A DNA stretch of 64,000 nt from Hydractinia symbiolongicarpus (taxonomy: Eukaryota; Cnidaria; Hydrozoa; Anthoathecata; Hydractiniidae): assembly GCF_029227915.1 (NCBI RefSeq), contig NC_079878.1, positions 14,508,001 to 14,572,000 on the forward strand, given 5' to 3'. Of the stretch, positions 25,545 to 36,066 are shown piece by piece (position 1 is the stretch's first letter; each line of letters begins with the position of its first letter). Both the position numbers and the translations under genes were made by a program. The notes beneath the pieces were generated by a model. That model saw only the letters and a list, made by a program, of their open reading frames with translations. It was not told the origin of the DNA and ran no database searches.

Positions 25545-28500
25545 CGTTTCTTCTAATTTTTTTTCAAGTTTTATTAACTTCTACGATTGTTTTGTGTTTT
25601 CCAATTGATAATTTAAACGTCTCAAGATCAGAAATAAAGCATGGTGAACTACTCCCACCTGATCATATTCCTGGGGCACACTTAGAACAAGATGGTGATG
25701 TAAATAAAGAATTTCATCACGAGGCTTTCTTAGGTAAGAAAAATGTATAGCTATATGGTTAGCTAGCTAGATAACTTTGTACTAAGTTGTAGCTAAAAAG
25801 TAGCATGCTTATTGTTTATAAGAGAACTCATGGTTCTAAGATTAATAAAACAGCAATAAAATATATAGAAAAAACAAGGGTGCCGACTCACCAACGCCAG
25901 TTATAAGGACGAGTTGGCAACTTTTTAAATAAAATTCGCATTAAACTTGCCTAAATTTTCCCAAACTTGCCCGGATTATTCCTGAAATGCGAAATAGCGC
26001 TTTCATTTTCTTTGATTTTACACAAAAAAGGCAACCTTTAAAGTATTACAAAACTGTTGGACTTTGTTAACTATTTATCAATGAAATTGTATTACTTACT
26101 GTATATAGCTATATTACTTATTTTGCAGGGATTTTATTATTTTTTTTTTTTTTGCTATTAGAACACTCTTGATTTTTAGAAATTGTTTTCTAGGCTGTCA
26201 AACTTACAGCGAGGCTATTTTTTACCCTCTTATTTCTTGTTTCTTCTGTTTTATATTTTCCTGTTGAGAATGTACTTTCAAAAATAGTAATATCACTTTG
26301 TCAAATGTTTCTTGCGGGGATGCTGAGAAATGGTGTAATAACAAAGTTTTGTTTTCAAAATTGAAATAATATAAGCTCCAAACATGTTTCAGGTAGGGTA
26401 AAGTTAACAAATACATGAAATGTCTATGGCAGTTAAGCAGTAATATATATTTTTTATAAATGGACGTAATGTTCCAAATTTTTGAGATGCCGTTAAGTCC
26501 TGCAAATCCATAATAACATCTATATGGTCATAATGGTGACACATTTTCCAAAACCCGAAGTAGACCAAAGAACAATGAGGAGGAGACTGAAACCCTAATT
26601 GGCCAACAAACTGCACCATATCCCACAAATGAACTGGATAGGTGTGATCTGCTAATACCACACACACAACATATAGTTGAGGCAACACATTGTTCAGATT
26701 CGTGTGAGGAAGCGAAGTATCATGTCAATGAAATGTCCTTTTTTACAACATTAAAAAATAAAGAAGACCGCCATGTCATTCCTCACATAGGATTTCATTT
26801 CAAGTAGGAGAAGTATCTCCTTTCCCAAATGGACCCATTGCTCCATGATACATAGATAAGGCGACTGTAGGAACTCATGCACTGTAGTAGAGGCATTGTG
26901 CTTACGTGTTAAGGTCTTTTGCTGTTGCTTTGGACCATTGATTACATAGAAGAATCTTTGAGTACACACGACCAGTGTACTTAATAATAAAGCAGGAACT
27001 GTTGAGATCAAACCAAACTGTCAACAGTGAATAATAGAACTAGTTGACTTTAGCTGCTCCTTTTTTATTGACCATGACAACTGGAGTAGGTGAGGCAATC
27101 TCGGGGGGGGGGGGGGGGCTACATTTATGACAGTATGGGCAGTTACCCTGAGATCTGGGATAAAGAGGACAATAGTCTTCATGCCCCATGAGCTCCCTTT
27201 ACAGTGGCCTACCAGCCGACCATTTTGTATTTAAAAAAACATTGGGCTTCTAAGGTAGATCCCACCATGACGCTAGTAGACATCTTTGTCGACACTTGAG
27301 TACTGAATTCAATTCAAGCTCCTCAAAAAGGTAAGTGCTAAATTCAGTAACTGCCACCATAAAGTTCCAGTAAGCTAATTCAGCTAAACGAACTTATTTT
27401 GTGTGGTAATTCCTGCATCACTTCACTCTTGATTTCTTGGTTGTTGTTTAGGCCTTTTTTCAATTTTATACTTAAGATTAATTTGTTTTCTGTTCATTCC
27501 ATTTATTCTAGGCTTTGTTTAAGTTTAAACTTTCCAATTTTCTCTCCTTTACCTAATCACTAACAACTTTCTTAAAACACATCCCCCATGCAAACACAAT
27601 GTTATCTACAACATCAAAATTGTCACATTTGTGCATGGTACACAGCTAATATCTTATTTTGTAATGTTAACATTAGTCTCGAACGTTTTTATTGTCAGTT
27701 TACACCGTTGTGGCATGACATTAATAACACAGTAGATAAGATAATGATCTGAAATTCCAAGGTCAATAGATTGTGACATTTTTATCGTTTACAAGAATTA
27801 GCCACAATTATATGATCAATTTAAGACTGCAACCTGTTTGCAAACTGTATCTTTGTAGAAGTGGGTTGAATTTTCTACTGCGTGTTATAATTGGTGTAGT
27901 TATTCCTTGTTAAGTCCATGTTAAAGTCTCTTAACATCATGAAGTTTGTTCTTTTAAAGCATATATCTTTATTAACAGTCTTTAGGTGGTTAATAAATGC
28001 AGCCTATTGAAGTTTCTTCAATTTAACAATTTCAACCCTAAGTTCCAAATTGTAGACCCAAAAGAGGAGTTCTCAAAGCTTTCCAAGCAATTTTTTAAGC
28101 CCAAACAAAGATTGTCCATTACTTCTATCACATTATAACAATCAACGTGTATGTCATTTTTTTGTTTGTTTATGCAAGTAGGACTCAGTTATTGCTAACA
28201 TCTCTAATTTCGATTTTTCCAAAAGTAATTTAATTTTGCTTTTAAACACCTTGGACACCACCATTCAAAATATGACAGTTTGCTGTATTCCTATCACTGC
28301 TTGACAGAAACATTTCCAACAGTAAAAACTGCTAAGTGAACACTGCTGTTTTAACACATTGCTCCTAATAAGCGAAATATTAAAGTCTAATTTGGTAAGG
28401 ACTGCTTAAACTTTACAGGAACATAATCATTGATTTAAACCAAGGTAAAGTTATAACTTCACTCTCTCTTGCAAATCAAATTAGCTGTATATTTTGTAAA

Positions 28501-31500
28501 AAAAATAAATTTTTGATAAAAAATGTTGAGATAAAATATTTTCCAACGTTTTTTAATTTAATTTTCAGGCAAATTTCGGATAAACATTTCTATTGAGACC
28601 ATAAGTTTATAACACAGAGAAAATGGAGTCACATAACACAAAAGGTGTCGTTTATCCTTTTAAATAATCTGACATTGCATTTGGTAATATGTTATTACTG
28701 GATTTTTCCCTCAAATTAATTTTAGTTCCTACCCTGTTATCAGATGTTTTGATTATTTGTATTATTTCTTTGTATAGGTACATTAATAAAAGAGGGACAA
28801 CTGGTTTGGGAAAACCTAGCTGGGTATAAAAAGCTTATTGATATATTCCACAAAGTTGATATAGATAACAATCACAGAATTGATCGCATAGAGCTTAAAA
28901 ACTGGATCCATGACAGGTATGTATATTATAATCCATTAACTATGATTATTGTCAGCAAGATAGCTTGGTCAAAATAAGATGTATTCCTAACTGTATATGC
29001 CAAGTTAGTGGTAGAGCTTTGTGCTTAAAAAAACAGGGGTTGTTTGAATCCTGCCTATGGCAGTTGTTACGTTTTCTGTAGGTAATGCTGCTTCTAGATG
29101 ATGGTTTCAGCTGTTTTTCAGGTGAACACTATGGTGGGTTGGAAGATTGTGACAACGATCCATATCTTTGTCACTGTTGTGTGACTTTATAATTTAGTAG
29201 CCTAGAGGATTTTAAAAGGATGCACTAATAACTACCTTAAAAGAAAACTAATTTTAACGAATTTCGCGAGTTTTTTTGTAATTTTTTTCGAAACTTAGTT
29301 CCTGCGAAAATTATTAGGACACTCACTATTCGCGAAAATCGCAAAAATTAAATCCCGTGAAATTTAGACTTTTTTTAACTTTTTGAAAAATTATGTTTTT
29401 TCTGATCCACCTAGAACTACATATAATATATGTGTGTGTGAATTTTAACTTCAGTAGTTTTGTCTCCTGCAAGAAAGTTCATGAAAAATCTCATCAAATC
29501 TTTTTAAGGTAGTGCACAAGCATAAACGATCCTGACCATGCACCTAAACTTTGCTCAACGTGCACACAAAATCAATATTATTAATTTCATGCCACTTTAA
29601 GAGTGAATTTGACTTTGTAAGGTGTAATGGTCAAATTAAATATCTATTGATTTTTTGAAGCCCTGGACTGGCAAAACATACAAAATATCTATTATTGCAC
29701 CAGAATCTCTCTTTTGTTTAGAATCCTAGAGCATTACAATGCAGCTAAAAACGAAAGTGATCAAGTGTTTCGTAGAGTTGATCATAACCGCGATGGATAT
29801 GTGTTTTGGCCGGAATACAAGGCTCAACTGCTAGGGTTGGATCCAAAAAAATATGAAGATGATAACACGACAAGTAAGTCAGATGTGCTGTGTTGTATTT
29901 TTACAGGAATAACATAGAAGAGGAATCAATACTGATCATGATATAGGAATATACCTAGAAATGTTTGTATCGACTAATGGCTCATATTATTTCTGACTAA
30001 TACGACAAGAGTAGTAGTAGAATCACTATAAAGCTCGTTTCACATTGGATCTTAAGTTAAATTTTATATGCTCTTTTCAACCGACCCAGAGCATTAAAAA
30101 ACATTAAAAAAAACCTGTTTAATTTATGCTAAATAAATATTTTTAATGCAGTCTCAATGAAGCAGGGATGTATTTCAATGCACAAAGACCATTAGGACCA
30201 TTTATGTTAATTTTTAAAAAAAATAGAACTATTTTATCACAGAAAATCTTTAACACATCAAAGTTTACCTGTCTTTCAATAAAGTTTCATTAAAAGGTGT
30301 TTTGTTTTTCGTTTAGTTGTTGAAGACAAGACCGGTGACTTCTCGAAAGAGCTTAAGCACTGGATAAGTGCTGACAGTAACAAAGATAATAAGTTAGATG
30401 AACACGAATTTCTCGCTTTTCGCCATCCTGAGCATAACAAGATAACTATTAAATTAATGGCAGATGAGATGTTACATGATTTGGACAAAAATACTGACTC
30501 GGTTAGTAATTCGGCATTTATATTTATGTTTAGCATGTCCCTAAATCATACGCTCGTTTCTTAGGTATACAGACTGGCCAGCGCCCCTCAATATACTAGA
30601 GTGAAAGTTGCCGTTTATTTTGCGACTATGGAATATTATTAAAATAGAGCATTTTTTATGTATTGATTAAATTGAAAACTCCGCAACAATACTACGTGTC
30701 ATTGTAAAATCTTTATACTAATACTTTCCTTTGCCTGTTTGCTTGTTTGTCTGTATCGCAATTTTTTTATGGTTACATATACACAATTACCATTGCTATT
30801 ATATTAGAACAGGGGTATTTCTTGTTGTTGTTTTTAAAAAAAGATCCTTGCGACAGCATCCGTTCAATTTTTTTTATAATTATTTAAAAACAAAACATTT
30901 CTGTCAAGATATACATCGTTAAAAAGCTTGCTAACAGCAGAAAATTGATAAGATTCTTGGGGTAGATGAACCAAACTATAGTTTTGGATGCGTGTTGGTT
31001 TTATTAAATCATATGCAAAAAATGTAGTAGTGTGAAACATGTTTTCAGCTCTCCCTATTGACGAACATTTTTTCACGATAAGACTAGTAAGAATAAATTC
31101 GGGAAAAGCTAGCATGGGAAAATGTTCAGCTCACATTAGGCACGCGTGAATGGTAAATAATTTTACTGCAAAGAATAACAATAGATACAACAACATCAGT
31201 GCTAGTTATGATCGAGCCTTTTGTTGAGTACCTAAACGAGATGAATGGTCAAATTCACCCGTTCATTCAGAAAACTAATTACCATTTCTCATAGCAAATC
31301 TGTCTTGTTACCATGTTCTTTTTAATTGCATTAAATGACCTTATATTTCTTTTTTAAGATCTTCCCAAGTATCCAATATCTTCTTTGTTTACCACTTCAA
31401 TGTGAATATGACAGTCTTAAAGTTTCATTTTGGGGGGCGAAATCAAATTTCATTCTGGCTTCTAGGCTAGTCAATAAAAATGTTTAATTTGTTTCGCCTC

Positions 31501-32430
31501 AAATGAAATCTATTTTGGTGTTGATTTCATTTCAGTCAAAATTTCGATAAAAAACCACGATTTACGCTGAAGTAAAGTATCGCGCATCAACTCCGACAAA
31601 AGAAAAATTCGTGCTAACAATTTTTTTTTTTTTTGCGATTTAAAATCTTATTTCTGGTCTCTGCCTAGAGAAAGGCCACCCAAGTGTTTTTTATGATTTA
31701 GAGGATTACATTGGATGAATTTACTGCCTTACCAGCTGGGGAGGTCGATGAGGAGGACGCCGAATTGGATAAAGAATATCAGCAGGAGTATGTTTGTTTG
31801 TTTGTTTGTTTACCTCCAGTGTTTCGGATTATATGTTATTGTTCATGAGAATATTTTTTTTGCAGTAATTCTTCGTGCAGTCACTGTTACATAAATACTG
31901 GTGTTTTTGATATCTTTTGGATCAATTTTTTGGTAGCAAACCTGTCAAATAAAAGTTTTTGTAACAAAATTTAAATACATTTGCTATGTAAAAAGTCATA
32001 GAAGATTTTGTAAAGGCCTGAAAACATTGAAGCCAAAGGAAATTTTATGTTGAAGATTCGGTGAACGCAGTTACAAGTGTACAGAGATTCTAATGTCTCC
32101 CTTTACCTTATTTTCATCTTGATTAAATTTAATTCTTGCTAAAGTTTTGTTAACTAGAATCCAGAATAAGCATGATTTTTTAGACGTGCTGAAGAGTTCA
32201 AGAACGATATGGATATTAACGCTGATGGCGTGGTAACACGTGACGAGCTTTTGTCGTTCCTAGACCCTCGACATACGCAACACGCTGCGAAGGAATCAGA
32301 TTATTTGATACGTACCTCTGATCGTGATCGAGACGGGCGTATTAGCGAGCACGAAATGTTAATGAACTATGCAGTGTTCACTGGAAGTAGTTTTAACAGT
32401 TACGCACAAATATTGCACGATGAATTTTAG
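25541..32430 (+). CDS. SDF4: 45 kDa Ca-binding protein (SDF4/Cab45), CREC family, six exons
   Basis: Exons: 25541-25733, 28778-28916, 29722-29873, 30317-30501, 31702-31787 and 32184-32430. All have GT-AG borders and join in phase to 1002 nt (333 residues). Residues 1 to about 19 are a signal peptide. A conserved LLPPDH...FHHEAFLG block (about 37-65) is specific to Cab45 rather than calumenin or reticulocalbin. Six EF-hand loops follow at 92-103, 131-142, 181-192, 218-229, 262-273 and 298-309, each with acidic positions 1 and 12. The end FTGS...YAQILHDEF matches the Cab45 C-terminus and carries an HDEF-type retention signal. Family role: a luminal Golgi/ER protein that binds Ca2+ and helps sort secretory cargo. 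Intron 1 (3 kb) holds a LINE remnant. Intron 2 holds a tRNA-like SINE head and a dispersed GCGAAA-type repeat. Confidence 0.95.
27103..27119 (+). repeat. Poly-G run
   Basis: About 16 consecutive G within SDF4 intron 1. It could be a true homopolymer or have an inexact length from sequencing. Confidence 0.7.
27640..28170 (-). mobile_element. Decayed LINE endonuclease fragment in SDF4 intron 1
   Basis: The minus strand of 27690-27780 reads in one frame SIDLGISDHYLIYCVINV, the C-terminal motif of LINE AP-like endonucleases (ISDH.LI). Further upstream on the same strand are RDFNMDL, matching the GDFN motif, and IDHIIVANS, matching the next conserved block. Stop codons and frame changes interrupt the region, so it is a dead remnant. 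It is antisense to SDF4. The adjacent 26.4-27.3 kb also has degraded protein-like text, including a CPYCHKC phrase on the minus strand, but I cannot assign it. Confidence 0.7.
29000..29060 (+). repeat. tRNA-derived SINE head in SDF4 intron 2
   Basis: Box-A-like TAGTGGTAGAGC (about 29005-29017) and box-B-like GTTTGAATCC (29042-29051) stand at tRNA-like spacing. The 3' body is not delimited. The head differs from the copies at 15.8 and 39.7 kb, so it may be another family. Confidence 0.45.
29248..29500 (+). repeat. Dispersed GCGAAA-type repeat (copy in SDF4 intron 2)
   Basis: About 250 bp is similar to 62260-62505. Shared phrases include GTGAAATTTAGA, TTTTTTTCTGAT, ACCTAGAACTACATATAA and GTCTCCTGCA. 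The text is rich in TTCGCG and GCGAAAAT. Shorter blocks of the same kind occur at about 32998-33130, 47070-47165, 55335-55460 and 58335-58465. Confidence 0.7.
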
Positions 32431-33457
32431 TGCCTTTGAATGACTTAAATTTAGAAAACACTGCAGATACCAATCGCTTATAGAAAAGAGGTTCGCACCT
32501 TTTTAAATCGTATTTTCTACGTTTAAAGTATGACGCACTCACATATCCTATCACTGAAATGATCACGTCGCGTTTTAAAGATTCCTCGTCATTTCGTAAA
32601 AGTTATTTATTTTAGTCATTGTAAATATGTTATCAATTTTAAATAATTTTCAAGAACGAGAAAAGAAATCAGCATTGCTTTCTTAAAGTATTATTGTTGG
32701 TCGGTAGGAGCAGGTGTCGTAGCGTTTTAAAATTTCAATATTAGAAGCTTGTGTCACAACATTTGCATACAGTCACACAGAAGTTGGATTTGTTTATTGA
32801 ATTCTTGAATTAGTGGATTAGCTGGATGGAAATGTTAATATGACGTTTTCACCGTCTGTCAAGATGTATGAAATATGTCACCAATAACTTTGACGAGCTA
32901 ATTGTGACATACGGCGACAGCAATTTCGGACTTAACTTTTTATTTATTTCGGACTTAACTTTCTATTTCGGTTTAAACAATCAACAGTCAGTTGTTAACA
33001 TAAGTTGATTAATTTTCGCGAAGACTTGTTTTCGCGTGGTTAAAAAATGCGTTTCGCGGAGATTTTTTTCGCGAATAAACCATTTTAGATTTTTTTTTCG
33101 AATACTCATTTTCACGAATTTAGTACTTTCTTGCAACTGCGATTGATTACAGACTCATTCATTGACATCAGGTAGCTTCAATTAAACTTGCTTATACCAA
33201 AGAAGCTGGCGATTGTTTTTATCAACTAATCATTGGAAGTAAAATTAAAGACGCGTACCACAGCAAAAACTAGCATGGGATCAAATGAGCAATTTTCTAA
33301 GGGAGGGATAACTTACTAGGGGAAAGAAAGGGGTTACTCTGGTTGGAAGAAGGGCGGAGATTTTCTAAAAGAAAGAATTTACTGCTGGTCAATTCACCAG
33401 AAGAGAGGGACAATTTTATGTATTATTTGTTTACGTGTTTCATTAAAAATTTTAATT

Positions 33458-33613
33458 AAATTGAATTTTGTTTATAGTTTAACAAAAAACTGTTTTAATC
33501 ATTTGAAAATTAAGAAATAAAAAAAAAACTAATAGTGAAAGTAAAAGTAAAACGATAAATACGGTGGAGAAAACGAAGGAGAGCCAAGGAAGAAAAGGCT
33601 TTTGAAAAAACGA
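33458..33613 (-). repeat. Inverted copy of the 3' flank of the PLP gene
   Basis: This matches the reverse complement of 36221-36388, the DNA just after the intact PLP gene. Shared phrases in order: AAATTGAATTTTGTT, TATAGTTTAA, AAAAAACTGTTT, GAAAGTAAAAGTAA, ATACGGTG and AAGGAGAG. There are scattered small indels. It stands directly upstream of the broken PLP gene copy and is part of the same rearrangement. Confidence 0.8.
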
Positions 33614-33671
33614 ACACTTTCTAAAAAATAGAAAGGGATGTCGACAAGAGAAAGAGATTAAAAATTTCAGG

Positions 33672-34234
33672 ATTTAACGGATGCTTTATATATATATTGA
33701 ATTATACCGTTTGATGAAATACTTGCTGCCAAAAAAACTGCTCCATCCGAAATTCGAGATACACCACTAGTAAAACTAAGCATAGACGTTCCAAACAAAG
33801 AAATTTATCTTAAACTTGAAAATCTACAGCCTGTTGGATCGTTCAAAATCCGTGTTGCTTTTAACGCACTTGGTAATCGAAAACACACAACAGATGGAGT
33901 GTTTACATCAAGCGCCGGTAATTTTGCACAGGGCTTAGCTTGGGCTGCTGCAGAGCGTAATATAAAATGCAATATGGTGGTGTGTTCTTACGGTGGAGGC
34001 GGTCACAGTCTCGGCATATCCGCTGCCGTAAAACATGTTAACCCGCAAGTTAAGGTTTACGCCTGCGAGGCTGAAACAGCAACGCCTTTGTCTGCTTCAT
34101 TAGCTGCGGGAAAGCCAGTTGTGTTGGAAAAGCATAAGCCGTATTTCGTTGATGGATTGAAAGGGAAGGCAACGTTTCCTTGCATGTGGAATCTAGCAAA
34201 ACACCTCTTGGACGGTGCAATTATAACAACCTTA
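33672..34234 (+). pseudogene. Broken duplicate of the PLP dehydratase-like gene
   Basis: A near-identical copy of the gene at 35092-36066 with several disabling changes. The start ATG is ACG (33677-33679). There is an in-frame TGA at 33698-33700 (codon 8). The Gly after the catalytic-lysine motif is Val (FKIRVA in place of FKIRGA). A 222-nt in-frame deletion removes 74 codons, from just after KC.(V/M)VV to just before CSYGGGG. The copy ends abruptly at 34234 inside the ITTL codons. What follows is a copy of the end of the SLC22 gene. The 33899-34258 open frame is therefore a pseudogene remnant. Low divergence indicates a recent event. Confidence 0.92.
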
Positions 34235-34332
34235 AGTAACCTCCAAGGAAATTGGTAAGGAAAACATGGCACAGGCAAAAAGAATAAATCCTTCTGTACA
34301 TACAAGTGACATCTCAGCAACCTTTTCTTATT
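34234..34332 (+). pseudogene. Copy of the SLC22 3' end fused to the PLP pseudogene
   Basis: About 100 bp matches the reverse complement of 37604-37704. It holds the last 16 codons of the SLC22 gene, its stop, and about 45 bp of 3' flank. It includes GGAAAACATGGC and the run AATAAATCCTTCTGTACATA. An extra A in the last codons breaks the original frame. The preceding PLP frame also enters out of phase and stops at 34256-34258. The junction shares only about one base between the two sources. Confidence 0.9.
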
Positions 34333-35091
34333 TCTCTGACTTTTGGTTCTTCCTTATACGGAAGATTTTTTTTTTTTTTTTGATCCTTTGGCAGCGAAAA
34401 AAAATTTTTATCCTGGTTTTTTCCACTGTTGTTAGTGCAATCACAACAGCGCACCACGACATTATTCTGCCTCTCAACCTTACTGAATGTGCGATCTGAG
34501 TCTAATCTCTCTGTGGCGGGACATCTAGTAAAGAGGAAACTAATTTTTAATTATTGGTTGGTCGGCTTTAGAGTAGCTGGAAACAACTATGCAACCCTAA
34601 GGCTAAAGTCATATTGAACTTCAAGTTTTATTAGCGAATGCTTCGTACTTAGGTTCGTACAGAATTAGCACAGTGTGTGTTTACCTTAAGGTCTAGACAC
34701 ATCTCTCGCCTTCGATTTTGTAATTCCATATGAATAATTCATAAAAAGCGGTCTTTCACAATTCAGGGGGTAAAATTACCAAAATTTTTAAACATATAAT
34801 AAAATACCAGCCTGGCCCACGTTTTATTTATTTTGATCACTTCGGCGCGCTCCAGGTAAATACGTCACACGCGACATATTATTTCAGCCTCGCTTTAGTG
34901 CCTAACATCCACCATCCATATAAACAATCGAAGCGAGAGACCGCATGCTTTTTTTGTAAACAAGAATGAGATATTGTTCAGTTGTGTTAGGAAAGAAAAC
35001 AAATAATTATTTAAATCTTTTATAGAAATTAGCTACAAAAAAGAAATTTTTGTCAAAATTTTAGTTGATTTTTAATCGGACAGTACCTTTA

Positions 35092-36066
35092 ATGGATGCT
35101 TTATCAAAATTATCGATTATACCGTTTGATGAAATACTTGCTGCTAAAAAAACTGCTCCATCCGAAATTCGAGATACACCACTAGTAAAACTAAACATAG
35201 ACGTTCCAAACAAAGAAATTTATCTTAAACTTGAAAATCTACAGCCTGTTGGATCGTTCAAAATCCGTGGTGCTTTTAACGCACTTGGTAATCGAAAACA
35301 CAAAACAGATGGAGTGTTTACATCAAGCGCCGGTAATTTTGCACAGGGCTTAGCTTGGGCTGCTGCAAAGCGTAATATAAAATGCGATGTGGTGGTACCA
35401 GACACAGCGTCACCGCTGAAAATAGAAGCCATTAAGAGATATGGAGGAAATGTAATCAAAGTACCGTATGATGCGTGGTGGAGCGTTATGATGTCTGAAA
35501 AGTATGATGGCCTACATGGTTCATTTATTCATCCTTGTTGTGACCGCAGTGTCATAGCAGGTAATGGTGTCATTGGGCTTGAAATTATTGAAGCATTACC
35601 AGATGTAGATGCTATTGTGTGTTCTTACGGTGGAGGCGGTCACAGTCTCGGCATATCCGCTGCCGTAAAACATGTTAACCCGCAAGTTAAGGTTTACGCC
35701 TGCGAGGCTGAAACAGCAACGCCTTTGTCTGCTTCATTAGCTGCGGGAAAGCCAGTTGTGTTGGAAAAGCATAAGCCGTCTTTCGTTGATGGATTGAATG
35801 GGAAGGCAATGTTTCCTTGCATGTGGAATCTAGCAAAACACCTCTTGGACGGTGCAATTATAACAACCTTACGGGAAATATGTGACGCTATAAAACTACT
35901 TGTGGCAAACAATCATATTGTTTCTGAAGGCGCGGGTGCAGCAACAGTAGCTGCAGCTTTATCAGAATCAGTTCCGAATGGAAAAATTGTTTGTGTTATA
36001 TCTGGCGGCAATATTGATCTTGAAAGATTAAAAATAATTTTGTCCGGTAAAATACCAGATTATTGA
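35092..36066 (+). CDS. Fold-type II PLP enzyme, threonine/serine dehydratase-like
   Basis: This gives 324 residues from the ATG at 35092 (tttaATGG). There are no introns in the coding region, but a splice acceptor (AAAATTTTAG) ends at 35064, 28 nt before the ATG. The catalytic lysine is K57 in GSFKIRGA, SAGNFAQG at 79-86 is the substrate loop, and the PLP-phosphate loop is YGGGGHSLG at about 179-187. SGGN at 304-307 is the residue set that contacts the pyridine ring. The family performs PLP-dependent loss of water and ammonia from Thr/Ser or hydroxy-aspartate, or racemises serine. No ACT regulatory domain is present, so it resembles the catabolic or serine-racemase-like short forms. The wording of the Gly-loop region and C-terminus resembles bacterial PLP dehydratases. 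With the lack of introns, that makes horizontal origin possible but unproven. Substrate is not assignable. Confidence 0.93.
   Translation: MDALSKLSIIPFDEILAAKKTAPSEIRDTPLVKLNIDVPNKEIYLKLENLQPVGSFKIRGAFNALGNRKHKTDGVFTSSAGNFAQGLAWAAAKRNIKCDVVVPDTASPLKIEAIKRYGGNVIKVPYDAWWSVMMSEKYDGLHGSFIHPCCDRSVIAGNGVIGLEIIEALPDVDAIVCSYGGGGHSLGISAAVKHVNPQVKVYACEAETATPLSASLAAGKPVVLEKHKPSFVDGLNGKAMFPCMWNLAKHLLDGAIITTLREICDAIKLLVANNHIVSEGAGAATVAAALSESVPNGKIVCVISGGNIDLERLKIILSGKIPDY

Noticed and set aside
27103-27119. G-quadruplex regulatory element
   Set aside because: It is a simple poly-G homopolymer deep in an intron next to transposon remains; nothing links it to a function.
34266-34499. Small plus-strand gene starting MAQAKRINPS
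   Set aside because: Its start is the copied 3' end of the SLC22 gene with one extra base; the rest has no similarity to anything recognisable.
35065-35091. Start of the PLP enzyme at TTG 35065
   Set aside because: The ATG at 35092 matches the usual family start. The pseudogene copy shares sequence only from about there.
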